DNA from: Bradyrhizobium lupini
Lineage (GTDB): Bacteria; Pseudomonadota; Alphaproteobacteria; Rhizobiales; Xanthobacteraceae
Direction: 5' to 3'
Assembly: GCF_040939785.1 (NCBI RefSeq)
Contig: NZ_CP162553.1
Span: 5,351,001-5,415,000 of the forward strand
DNA: 64,000 bases
A program made the position numbers and the translations under genes. Shown piece by piece: positions 25,938-33,652 of the stretch (its first letter is position 1; every line of letters begins with the position of its first letter). The notes below the pieces were generated by a model that worked only from the letters and a program-made list of their open reading frames with translations, was not told the DNA's origin and made no database searches.

Positions 25938-27706
25938 GCTGAACCTGCGTGAGTCATCTCGATCAAATATTTCTGCATGTCCCAGGCGCCGGTGGGGCAG
26001 CGCTCGGCGCACAGCCCGCAATGCAGGCAGACATCCTCGTCCTTGACCATCACGCGCCCGGTCTTGAGGTCGCTGGACACATAGAGATCCTGGTCCGGAT
26101 GCAGCGAGGGTGCTTTCAGGCGCTGACGGAGATCGCCTTCCTCGCCGTTGTCCGTGAAGGTGATGCAATCCATCGGACAGATGTCGACGCAGGCATCGCA
26201 CTCGATGCAGAGCGAGGTCGAGAACACGGTCTGGACGTCGCAGTTCAGGCAGCGATGAGCTTCGCCCAGCGCCAGCTTGACGTCATAGCCGAGCTCGACC
26301 TCGGTGCGGATGTCCTTCAGCGCGATCACCTTGTCGCGATGCGGCACCTTGTAGCGCTTGTCGTTGGAGATGTCGTTGTCATAGCTCCATTCGTGGATGC
26401 CCATCTTCTGCGAGGAGATGTACACGTCGGGCAATGGCCGCTCGGTGATGTCCTCGCCCGAGAGCATTTTGTGGATCGACAGCGCGGCGTCATGGCCCTG
26501 CGCCACCGCCCAGATGATGTTTTTCGGCCCGAACGCGGCGTCGCCGCCGAAGAACACCTTCGGGTTGGTCGAGACGAAGGTTTGCGGATCGACCTTGGGC
26601 ATGTGCCATTTATCGAACTCGATGCCGCAGTCCTGCTCGATCCAAGGGAAGGCGTTCTCCTGGCCGACCGCGACCAGCACGTCGTCGCATTCGATGGTCT
26701 GGTCCGGCTCGCCCGAGGGGACGAGGTTGCGGCGGCCCTTGGCGTCGTATTCGGCCTTCACCTTCTGGAAAGTGATGCCGATGAGCTTGCCGTTGTCGTG
26801 GACGAAGGCTGTGGGCACGAGGAAGTTGAGGATCGGGATGTCCTCGTGGAGCGCGTCTTCCTTCTCCCAGGGAGAGGCCTTCATTTCCTCGAAGCCGGAG
26901 CGTACGACGACCTTCACCTCTTCGCCGCCGAGGCGACGCGCAGTGCGGCAGCAATCCATCGCGGTGTTGCCGCCGCCGAGCACGATGACGCGCTTGCCGA
27001 TCTTGTCGGTATGACCGAACGAGACCGAGGACAGCCAGTCGATGCCGATATGGACGTTGGCGGCTGCTTCCTTGCGTCCGGGGATGTCGAGCTCGCGGCC
27101 GCGCGGTGCGCCGGAGCCGACGAAGATTGCGTCGTACTTCTCCGCGAGCAGCGCCTTCATGCTCTCGATGCGATGGCCGCCCTTGAAGTCGACGCCGAGA
27201 CCCAGGATGTAGCCGGTCTCCTCGTCGATGACCGAATCCGGCAGGCGGAATTTCGGGATCTGCGAGCGCATCATGCCGCCGGCTTGGGCATCGGCGTCGA
27301 ACACGGTGCAGTGATAGCCGAGCGGCGCGAGATCGCGGGCGACCGTCAGCGAAGCGGGACCACCGCCCACGAAGGCAACGCGCTTGCCGTTCTTGGCCGA
27401 GGGGCGCGGCAAGCGCTGCGTGATGTCGTCCTTGAAGTCGGCGGCGACGCGCTTCAGGCGGCAGATCGCGACCGGCGTCTCCTCGACGCGTCCGCGGCGG
27501 CACGCCGGCTCGCATGGACGATCGCAGGTCCGTCCCAGAATTCCGGGAAACACGTTCGATTTCCAATTGATCATATAGGCGTCGCTGTAGCGGCCTTGGG
27601 CGATCAGTCGGATGTATTCGGGAACGGGAGTGTGCGCAGGACAGGCCCATTGGCAATCGACCACTTTGTGAAAGTAGTCGGGGGCCGCAATATCGGTCGG
27701 TTTCAT
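25907..27706 (-). CDS. GltD-like FAD/NAD(P) oxidoreductase with C-terminal 2x[4Fe-4S] ferredoxin domain
   Basis: The 599-residue protein resembles the glutamate synthase small chain but carries extra Fe-S modules. The N terminus has the Cys-rich region CQWACPAHTPVPEYIRL and GRTCDRPCEPACRRG, then an FAD site (RVAFVGGGPASLTVARDLA, about 108-126), an NAD(P) site (VIVLGGGNTAMDCCRTARR) and VFFGGDAAFGP. The C-terminal 120 residues hold two ferredoxin motifs, CIECDACVDICPMDC and CLHCGLCAERCPTGAW. It probably passes electrons between NAD(P)H and ferredoxin for KorAB, whose gene overlaps it by 31 bp. No gltB large subunit is nearby, arguing against a role in glutamate synthesis. Confidence 0.88.
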   Translation of the reverse strand: MKPTDIAAPDYFHKVVDCQWACPAHTPVPEYIRLIAQGRYSDAYMINWKSNVFPGILGRTCDRPCEPACRRGRVEETPVAICRLKRVAADFKDDITQRLPRPSAKNGKRVAFVGGGPASLTVARDLAPLGYHCTVFDADAQAGGMMRSQIPKFRLPDSVIDEETGYILGLGVDFKGGHRIESMKALLAEKYDAIFVGSGAPRGRELDIPGRKEAAANVHIGIDWLSSVSFGHTDKIGKRVIVLGGGNTAMDCCRTARRLGGEEVKVVVRSGFEEMKASPWEKEDALHEDIPILNFLVPTAFVHDNGKLIGITFQKVKAEYDAKGRRNLVPSGEPDQTIECDDVLVAVGQENAFPWIEQDCGIEFDKWHMPKVDPQTFVSTNPKVFFGGDAAFGPKNIIWAVAQGHDAALSIHKMLSGEDITERPLPDVYISSQKMGIHEWSYDNDISNDKRYKVPHRDKVIALKDIRTEVELGYDVKLALGEAHRCLNCDVQTVFSTSLCIECDACVDICPMDCITFTDNGEEGDLRQRLKAPSLHPDQDLYVSSDLKTGRVMVKDEDVCLHCGLCAERCPTGAWDMQKYLIEMTHAGSACPTKSRSAA

Positions 27707-27939
27707 TCCTACCCTGTCCGCGCAGGCTCAAAGACCCCGCGGCCTTTTCTTGAGCTTGCGAACGCTAACGCGCGGCGATCTGGTTTCTGAATGACGTCAT
27801 TGGGTTAGCTTATTAGAACCGCTCCGAAGTACAACGGCAAATTTCGCGCTTCCCCTCTTTCATGGGAGCTACGCGCGCACAGCATTAACGGCCGTGCGCA
27901 GTATGTGGCGGTGCAGCATGTTGCGATGCGTCCGATGGC

Positions 27940-28617
27940 TTAGTTGCGCGCGATGTCGCTCTTCGCGAGGTCCCACATCAGGCAGTAGGAGCCGACCGAC
28001 ACGGGAAGCGGGAATGGCGAGGCGGCAGGGCCGGTGAAGCGCTCGGCGATCACGGACGAGACCGCGCCGACATGCGTGCCGTCGATCAGCACGAACCAGT
28101 CGCGCGCGCCTTCGTTGCGCACCGCCGGAATATCCGCGGTCGCGCCTGATAGTTCCGGCTCGCTTTCGAGCAGATGCATGGAGATGATGCCGTCGTGTTT
28201 TTCCGGCGCCAGCCGTTCTTGCAGTGCGTCACGCCACGCGACTGCATTGTCCGGCGTCGGCCGCAGCCGCACGAGGCCGAGCGCCGCGCCGCGTCCGGTA
28301 CCGTTGCTGATCGTGATGCGGGCGACCACGCGGAGCATGTCCTTGAAATGCGCCATGCTCCGCCGCGACCATTCGGTCTGACTGGCGAGCCTCGCCCGGT
28401 AGGCGGGACTGTCGAGCACGTCGAGCGTCGCGGTTGAATACAGCGAGAGATATTTGGGATTGGCGGCGTGCGCGACATAGCGCCGCGCTTCGAGAAAGCC
28501 CTCGATCGCAACGCGCTCTTCCAGATGCTCGCGATCGTACCAGCGGTTGAAATCGGGTTCATTTGGAACGTCGATATTCATCGACGTGAGCAACATGCCC
28601 TTCCCGGCGAGTGGCAT
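27940..28617 (-). CDS. Hypothetical protein with dimeric alpha/beta-barrel-like (EthD-like) repeats, last gene of the pqq operon
   Basis: I do not recognise a named gene. The 225-residue protein has two similar halves. The first contains MNIDVPNEPDFNRWYDREHL, EERVAIEGFLEARRYVAH and PKYLSLYSTATLDVLDSPAY, typical of ferredoxin-like alpha/beta-barrel monooxygenase-type domains; the second contains LVRLRPTPDNAVAWRDALQE and DWFVLIDGTHVGAVSSVIAE. No cofactor motif is visible. It starts 12 bp after the prolyl aminopeptidase gene, which overlaps pqqE, so it is likely transcribed with the PQQ genes. Function unknown. Confidence 0.7.
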   Translation of the reverse strand: MPLAGKGMLLTSMNIDVPNEPDFNRWYDREHLEERVAIEGFLEARRYVAHAANPKYLSLYSTATLDVLDSPAYRARLASQTEWSRRSMAHFKDMLRVVARITISNGTGRGAALGLVRLRPTPDNAVAWRDALQERLAPEKHDGIISMHLLESEPELSGATADIPAVRNEGARDWFVLIDGTHVGAVSSVIAERFTGPAASPFPLPVSVGSYCLMWDLAKSDIARN

Positions 28618-28629
28618 TTTCTTGTCCCG

Positions 28630-29616
28630 CTATCGCGAAATCTTCGAAGCGATATCTGCGATCGACTTCATGACCGCGTCCCGCACGCCGGTATCATAGA
28701 GCGAATGGCCGGCTTCTTCCACGATGCGAATCTCGGAACCCGGCCACACTTTCGCGAGCGCCTGCGATGTCTCGGGAGGGCACAACAGATCGTAGCGGCC
28801 CTGGACGATGATGCCGGGAATGCCGTCGAGCTTGCCGGCGTTCCGCAACAACTCGTTCTCCGTCATGAAGCTGTCTTGGACGAAATAATGCGCCTCCATG
28901 AACGGCGTCGCCGGCAATGTGCGCCACACGTTCAGCGACGCCAGATCCAGCCGTGTCTTTGCCGCCTTGTGCTCCGACAAGGCGCGTTCGGTATCGTGCC
29001 AGGCGCGCGAGGCCGGGCCATGCACCGCCGGATCGGGATCGAGGATGCGGCGATAGTAGGCTTCCACCGGTTGCGCGCGCTCCTCGACCGGCAGCACGCT
29101 CAGAAAATCGTCGTAGAGCGCGGGGTAGAATTGCGACAGGCGGGAGGTGAAGGCGATCTCGACTTCAGCACGCGTGCCGAGAAAGGTCGCGCGCAGCGCA
29201 ATTCCGGAGACGCGCTCGGGATGCGCCTGCGCATAAGCCAGCGCCAGCGTCGCGCCCCAGGAGCCGCCGACCACCATCCAGCGCGCGACGCCGAATTTCT
29301 CGCGGATCTTTTCCATGTCCGCGATCAGATGCTGCGTGGTGTTGTGTGCGCGCGATCCCTTCGGCCGGCTGCGACCGCAGCCGCGCTGGTCGAACAGCAC
29401 GGCCTGAAAACGGTCGGGATCAAACAGCCGGCGGTGGTCGGGCTGGCAGCCGCTGCCGGGGCCGCCATGCAGATAGACCGCCGGGATTCCGTCGGTGCGG
29501 CCGACGCTCTCGACATAGAGCTCGTGGCCGTCGCCGACGTCGAGCATTTCGGAGGTCAGCGGTGCAAAGGGATCGGCGCGCTTGACTGAGCTGGCCGCGT
29601 CGGCGTCAGGCACCAT
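28630..29616 (-). CDS. pip: Prolyl aminopeptidase (S33 family)
   Basis: The 328-residue alpha/beta hydrolase matches proline iminopeptidase: GGPGSGCQPDHRRLFDPDRF (oxyanion-hole HGGPG), VLFDQRGCGRSRPKG, the nucleophile elbow GGSWGATLALAYAQAHPE, an IIVQGRYDLLCPPETSQAL block with the catalytic Asp, and EEAGHSLYD with the catalytic His. It removes N-terminal proline from peptides in the cytoplasm. Its start lies inside the end of pqqE (11 bp overlap), so it is translated with the PQQ genes. Many pqq clusters carry a peptidase for PqqA processing, so a role here is possible but not shown. Confidence 0.92.
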   Translation of the reverse strand: MVPDADAASSVKRADPFAPLTSEMLDVGDGHELYVESVGRTDGIPAVYLHGGPGSGCQPDHRRLFDPDRFQAVLFDQRGCGRSRPKGSRAHNTTQHLIADMEKIREKFGVARWMVVGGSWGATLALAYAQAHPERVSGIALRATFLGTRAEVEIAFTSRLSQFYPALYDDFLSVLPVEERAQPVEAYYRRILDPDPAVHGPASRAWHDTERALSEHKAAKTRLDLASLNVWRTLPATPFMEAHYFVQDSFMTENELLRNAGKLDGIPGIIVQGRYDLLCPPETSQALAKVWPGSEIRIVEEAGHSLYDTGVRDAVMKSIADIASKISR

Positions 29617-30805
29617 TCTCGGATTCCAGGGTGCCGCCAGCGAAATTGCGATAGAGGAAGCGGTTGGTTTCGCCCTCAGCCTCGCGCTCGGCCTGCTTGA
29701 AGATGGTCTCGTGCAGCGGCGACAGCGCGCAGGCGGGATCGGTGTTGGCGGCGTCGCCGGTCAGCGCAAAGGCCTGGCAGCGGCAGCCGCCGAAATCGAT
29801 CTCCCGGAATTCGCAACTCTTGCACGGCTCCTTCATCCAGCCGGTGCCGCGGTAGCGGTTGAAGGCGTCCGAGTTCTGCCAGATCCAGGCGATCGACTGG
29901 TTGGAGCGCACGGATTCGAAGTCGAGCCCGGTGATGCTCTCGGCGGCGTGGCAGGGCAGCACCTTGCCGGCCGGCGAAATGTTGAAGAACTGCCGACCCC
30001 AGCCGCCCATGCACTTCTTCGGCCGCAGCGCGTAATAATCAGGCACGACATAGTCGATCGTGAGCCGGCCCTTCAGCCGCTCGCGCGCCTCCTCGACGAT
30101 GCGGGTGCACTCGTCGAGCTGCGCCACCGTCGGCATCAGCGCGGCGCGGTTCTTTAGCGCCCAGCCGTAATATTGGACATTGGCGACCTCGAGCCGGTCG
30201 GCGTCGAGGTCCACCGACATCTGGATGATATCAGACAGCTGGTGCAGGTTTTGCCGATGCATCACCGCATTCACGGTGAGCGGCAAATCGAGCTCGCGCG
30301 TCCATTTTGCGACTTCGAGCTTCTTGCGGTGCCCGTTTTTGTAGCCGCCGACGCGGTCGGCGAGGGCTTCTTCAACGCCCTGAAAACTGATCTGGACGTG
30401 GCAGAGCCCGGCATCGGCAAGTTCGCTCAACCGCTCACGCGTCAGCAGCACCGCCGAAGTGATGAGGTTGGTGTAGAGCCCGACGTCGCTCGCATGCTTG
30501 ACCAGCTCGACGAGGTCCTTGCGCGCCGTCGGCTCGCCGCCGGAGAAATGCACCTGCAGCACGCCGATCTCGGCGAGTTCGCTCAATACCTTCTTCCATT
30601 CCTCGGTCGTCAGCTCCTTGCCCGAGCGGTCGAGCTCGACCGGGTTGGAGCAATAGGGACATTGCAGCGGGCAGCGATGGGTGATCTCGAGCAGCACGGC
30701 GAGCGGAATGCCGAACGTCTCTGCCGTCGAGCGGCTCTTCTCCAGCACCGCGAGGCTGTCGCTGGCGTCGGGCGGGATGGTGGGATTGCCGAGCACATCG
30801 CTCAT
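29606..30805 (-). CDS. pqqE: PqqE, radical SAM/SPASM peptide cyclase for PQQ synthesis
   Basis: PqqE joins the Glu and Tyr side chains of PqqA through a carbon-carbon bond. The 399-residue protein has the radical-SAM cluster site THRCPLQCPYCSNPVEL near residue 45-60, LQVHFSGGEPTARKDL, and a C-terminal SPASM domain with CMGGWGRQFFNISPAGKVLP and CKSCEFREIDFGGCRC for the auxiliary clusters. It overlaps pqqD by 4 bp (ATGA) and pip by 11 bp. Length is typical of the family. Confidence 0.96.
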   Translation of the reverse strand: MSDVLGNPTIPPDASDSLAVLEKSRSTAETFGIPLAVLLEITHRCPLQCPYCSNPVELDRSGKELTTEEWKKVLSELAEIGVLQVHFSGGEPTARKDLVELVKHASDVGLYTNLITSAVLLTRERLSELADAGLCHVQISFQGVEEALADRVGGYKNGHRKKLEVAKWTRELDLPLTVNAVMHRQNLHQLSDIIQMSVDLDADRLEVANVQYYGWALKNRAALMPTVAQLDECTRIVEEARERLKGRLTIDYVVPDYYALRPKKCMGGWGRQFFNISPAGKVLPCHAAESITGLDFESVRSNQSIAWIWQNSDAFNRYRGTGWMKEPCKSCEFREIDFGGCRCQAFALTGDAANTDPACALSPLHETIFKQAEREAEGETNRFLYRNFAGGTLESENGA

Positions 30806-31113
30806 GACGTCTTCTCCCGGGCCTCCGTGAGAAAGCCCTTGTCGGCGAGATCCTGCAGCATGACAATGACGTCGGCCAGGATCGCCTCGCGCGGCGCGGC
30901 GTATTTTGTCGCGAGTTGGTCGGACATTTCGCCGACATTGCGCTCGCCGTCGCAGAGCTGCAAGACCTCGACCGCGATCTCGTCCGGCGCCAGCACGCGT
31001 TCGGGCGCCAGGATCACCCAGACTTTTCGCGTTTCGTCATATTTCAGCTTGGCGTGCCGCGGCAGAACCGGCCGGCTGGTCTCGCTGACGCTGATGTGAC
31101 GCGGCCCGGCCAT
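30802..31113 (-). CDS. pqqD: PqqD, PqqA peptide chaperone
   Basis: From the ATG at 31113 the protein has 103 residues. It carries the PqqD (RRE) fold signatures SRPVLPRHAKLKYDETRKVW, VILAPERVLAPDEIAVEVLQ and LCDGERNVGEMSDQLATKY. PqqD binds the precursor peptide PqqA and presents it to PqqE. It begins 10 bp after pqqC and overlaps pqqE by 4 bp. The longer frame to 31185 overlaps the pqqC end and is rejected. Confidence 0.94.
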   Translation of the reverse strand: MAGPRHISVSETSRPVLPRHAKLKYDETRKVWVILAPERVLAPDEIAVEVLQLCDGERNVGEMSDQLATKYAAPREAILADVIVMLQDLADKGFLTEAREKTS

Positions 31114-31123
31114 CGGTGGTTCC

Positions 31124-31915
31124 TCAGCTCGCCCTTCGGTGTTCTTGGGGCACGAACGCGCCCGGCGGAATATGGCCCTCGACATAGGCGTGTTGCAACG
31201 CGTCGAGCTGCACCCATAGCACGTTGGTCTTGAAGATCAGCGCATTGCAGACGGACGCGCGTTGCTCGGGCGTGACGGCATGCGCCTTGACATAGTCGAG
31301 CGCAAACCCGGCGTCGCGCGGCGCCTGCGCCAGCCGGCGCTTGAAGTAGCTCATGATATCAGGATTGACGAAGTCGTAGTGCTCCAGCATCCCGGAGATG
31401 CGCTCTTCGTGCAGGTTCGGCGCGAACAATTCGGTGAGCGAGGACGCGATCGCCTCCAGCGGCGACTTCTCGCGGCAATAATGCACATAGGCTTCCACCG
31501 CAAAGCGCGTCGCCGGCAGGATGCCTTCGGTCGATTCCACGTAAGCTGTGTCCAACCCGAGGCCTTCGGTCAGCTTCAGCCAGCGCTCGATACCGCCTTC
31601 GGAGCCGATGTCGCCGTCATGATCCTCGATGCGGTGGCGCCATTCCAGCCGCGTGGCGCGGTCGCGGAAGCGCGAGATCACCACCGCGTCCTTGATCGGG
31701 ATGGTGCTCTGGTAATAGTAGCGGTTCAGCGCCCAGGCCTGCACCTGGCCCTTGTTGAGCTTGCCGCCATGCAGCAGTCTATGGAACGGATGCAGGCTGT
31801 GATAGCGCGTCGCACCGATGTGACGCAGCGTCGCCTCCAGCTCCTCGGCGCTAGTGAGCCTGATGTCCTTGCCGATCGAGAGCGCGGTCATTCCAGTCAG
31901 TGACGCGGCATTCAC
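31124..31915 (-). CDS. pqqC: PqqC, pyrroloquinoline-quinone synthase
   Basis: PqqC catalyses the last step of PQQ synthesis, ring closure and eight-electron oxidation of the intermediate AHQQ. The 263-residue protein is helical and contains RYHSLHPFHRLLHGGKLNKG, QAWALNRYYYQSTIPIKDA, HRIEDHDGDIGSEGGIERW and YCREKSPLEAIASSLTELF, with the family's conserved His, Tyr and Arg residues. Starts include MNAASLTGMTALS at 31915, which overlaps the pqqB stop by 4 bp. Length is normal. Confidence 0.95.
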   Translation of the reverse strand: MNAASLTGMTALSIGKDIRLTSAEELEATLRHIGATRYHSLHPFHRLLHGGKLNKGQVQAWALNRYYYQSTIPIKDAVVISRFRDRATRLEWRHRIEDHDGDIGSEGGIERWLKLTEGLGLDTAYVESTEGILPATRFAVEAYVHYCREKSPLEAIASSLTELFAPNLHEERISGMLEHYDFVNPDIMSYFKRRLAQAPRDAGFALDYVKAHAVTPEQRASVCNALIFKTNVLWVQLDALQHAYVEGHIPPGAFVPQEHRRAS

Positions 31916-32841
31916 AGCACGATCTCCGTTCCGTCCGCGGGTATCTGCCAGCCCGCCGCTTCAGCGGCCTTGCGCTCCGGGGAAGCGGGCAGCAGCGCCG
32001 GATTCGAATTATTGATATGCAGAAATATCTTCCTGTCGAGTGTGAGGTCGGCGAGCCGCGCGATGGCGCCGTGGTCGCCGGACATCGCGACGTGGCCCAT
32101 GCTTTTGCCGGTCTTGTGGCTAAGCCCGGCCTTGATCATCTCGTCGTCCTGCCACACCGTGCCGTCGAAGAACACCAGCGCAGCGCCGTCGATCTCGGCC
32201 TTGAGCGCGTCGGTGACCTCGGCGCAGGCGGCGATGAAGTAGAAGCATTTGCCGGTTGCTTTGTCGGTGATCTTCAGCCCCAGCGTATCGCCTTCGCCGC
32301 TGTCGCCGCCCGGATGCGTCTTGCCTTCCAGGTACCAGGCCGATTTGCCCGAGACCGCGAAGGGCAGCACCTCGAGTCCTGAGCGCGCCCCGTCCGGCAG
32401 CCGCGGCTCGAACGGCTCATTGATGCCGATCGGCTGGCGCTGCACGTTCTTCTCGTTCAGCACATTGAAGATGCTGTTCGCCTTCAGGATCGCCAGCACC
32501 TTCTCGTGCGCATAGACCGTGAAGGGCGAACCCTCGCGCATCGACAGCAGGCCGGCCACTGCGTCCACCTCGCTGTTGGTCAGGATCACGCCTGCGATCG
32601 GCGTATGGCGCAGCGCGCCTGCCTTCGGATGCAGCTGTGGCGTCGCATTCAATTGCTGGCGGAGGTCGGGGGAGGCGTTGATCAAGAACCAGTGCTCGCC
32701 GTCGCCGCTGAAGGCGACCGAGGCTTGGGTCCGTTGCAGCTCTTGGCCGTTATCACGGGCCGTCCGGCAGCCCTCGCAGCCGCAATTCCATTGCGGCACT
32801 CCGCCGCCGGCTGCGGCGCCCAGGACGACGACGCGAAGCAT
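31912..32841 (-). CDS. pqqB: PqqB, metallo-beta-lactamase-fold hydroxylase of PQQ synthesis
   Basis: PqqB hydroxylates the cross-linked tyrosine of the precursor. The 309-residue protein starts MLRVVVLGAAAGGGVPQWNC with the zinc-binding CGCEGCRTARDNG element, then ASPDLRQQLNATPQLHPK, AGVILTNSEVDAVAGLLSMR and MGHVAMSGDHGAIARLADLT, and HINNSNPALLPASPERKAAE near the C terminus. It follows pqqA by 118 bp and overlaps pqqC by 4 bp. Confidence 0.95.
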   Translation of the reverse strand: MLRVVVLGAAAGGGVPQWNCGCEGCRTARDNGQELQRTQASVAFSGDGEHWFLINASPDLRQQLNATPQLHPKAGALRHTPIAGVILTNSEVDAVAGLLSMREGSPFTVYAHEKVLAILKANSIFNVLNEKNVQRQPIGINEPFEPRLPDGARSGLEVLPFAVSGKSAWYLEGKTHPGGDSGEGDTLGLKITDKATGKCFYFIAACAEVTDALKAEIDGAALVFFDGTVWQDDEMIKAGLSHKTGKSMGHVAMSGDHGAIARLADLTLDRKIFLHINNSNPALLPASPERKAAEAAGWQIPADGTEIVL

Positions 32842-32959
32842 GATCCGTCTCCTGGAGGCAATGTCGCGAGGTGGACCTCACGCAAACACAAATCCTGTCT
32901 TCCGGACATGCATCGTGACCGAAAGATCCACCTGCGCAGAACGCGAACTCACCAACCGC

Positions 32960-33040
32960 TTACTTGCGGGTGGCGCTCACATACATGTTGATTTCCATGC
33001 CACACGGCACTTCGACGATCTTCGGGGCTTTCCAGGCCAT
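32960..33040 (-). CDS. pqqA: PqqA, PQQ precursor peptide
   Basis: This 26-residue peptide (MAWKAPKIVEVPCGM, then EINMYVSATRK) is the ribosomal precursor of PQQ. Glu16 and Tyr20 are spaced as required for cross-linking by PqqE (E-x3-Y). A GGAGAG ribosome site precedes the ATG at 33040. It is too short for standard ORF calling but sits at the head of pqqBCDE in the right orientation. In other bacteria a high ratio of pqqA transcript to downstream message is usual; the 118 bp gap to pqqB could hold an attenuator, though no strong hairpin is evident. Confidence 0.93.
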   Translation of the reverse strand: MAWKAPKIVEVPCGMEINMYVSATRK

Positions 33041-33290
33041 TTTCGGCTCTCCATTTTCGAGAATTCGGACGTATCCGCCCACCCTTAAGTTAGTGCGGGT
33101 GGAAAAGTTCGCCAGTGAAATTTTCCCGAGAAAGCCATGTTGCGGCGCGAAAAAATGCCGCCGGAACGATACTTGCTGGTGATGCTGCCTTGCGCCCGGC
33201 GCATTCGGTCGCGAACCCTGTCCTGATAAAGCAGTTGTGAGTGCAGTGCAGCTTTCAATCCGGTACAGGCGACCCAACTGGAACTTCGTG

Positions 33291-33548
33291 ATGCCTAGAT
33301 ATTTCTTCAACACCCGTATCGGCGACGAACTGATCGTGGATCCTGAGGGAGAGGATTTGCGCAATCCCGATCGCGCCTGGGAGGTTGCCCGCCAGATGAT
33401 TCTGGAGGTGCTGAGATCGGAAGGCACCCAGCCGGCCCTGCTTGAGGCCGTCATCGAGGTCACCGACCGCGAAGGCGAGATCGTGCTCGAATTCCCCTTC
33501 ACCGAGGCACTCCTGGACATTCCGGACCAGTCCGCCACCCGGCATTAA
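33291..33548 (+). CDS. DUF6894 family small protein
   Basis: From the ATG at 33291 the protein has 85 residues: MPRYFFNTRIGDELIVDPEG, EDLRNPDRAWEVARQMILEV, and an acidic end. The MPRYFFN-D-G-DL pattern is the small DUF6894 family found in many copies in Bradyrhizobium. Function unknown. It is divergent from pqqA, with both promoters in about 250 bp. An upstream start at 33237 would add 18 residues outside the family's usual start. Confidence 0.8.
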   Translation: MPRYFFNTRIGDELIVDPEGEDLRNPDRAWEVARQMILEVLRSEGTQPALLEAVIEVTDREGEIVLEFPFTEALLDIPDQSATRH

Positions 33549-33652
33549 GACTTGCTCTCGCCACCGTCGCAATGGCGGAGGAATCCCTGCGAAATCCGCA
33601 TGGCTTTGCCGCGTTCCCGGGGCTAAAAGACGCCGGTTACACGGAGCAAGTC

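Noticed and set aside
24126..25952. 608-codon plus-strand open frame
   Set aside because: It is antisense to korA, which has clear family motifs. Long open frames on the opposite strand are expected in GC-rich DNA.
25907..27706. Glutamate synthase small subunit (gltD)
   Set aside because: Fold is similar, but the ferredoxin tail, the overlap with korA and the absence of gltB point to a ferredoxin-linked oxidoreductase.
25949..27790. 613-codon plus-strand open frame
   Set aside because: Antisense shadow of the GltD-like flavoprotein gene; no recognisable domain.
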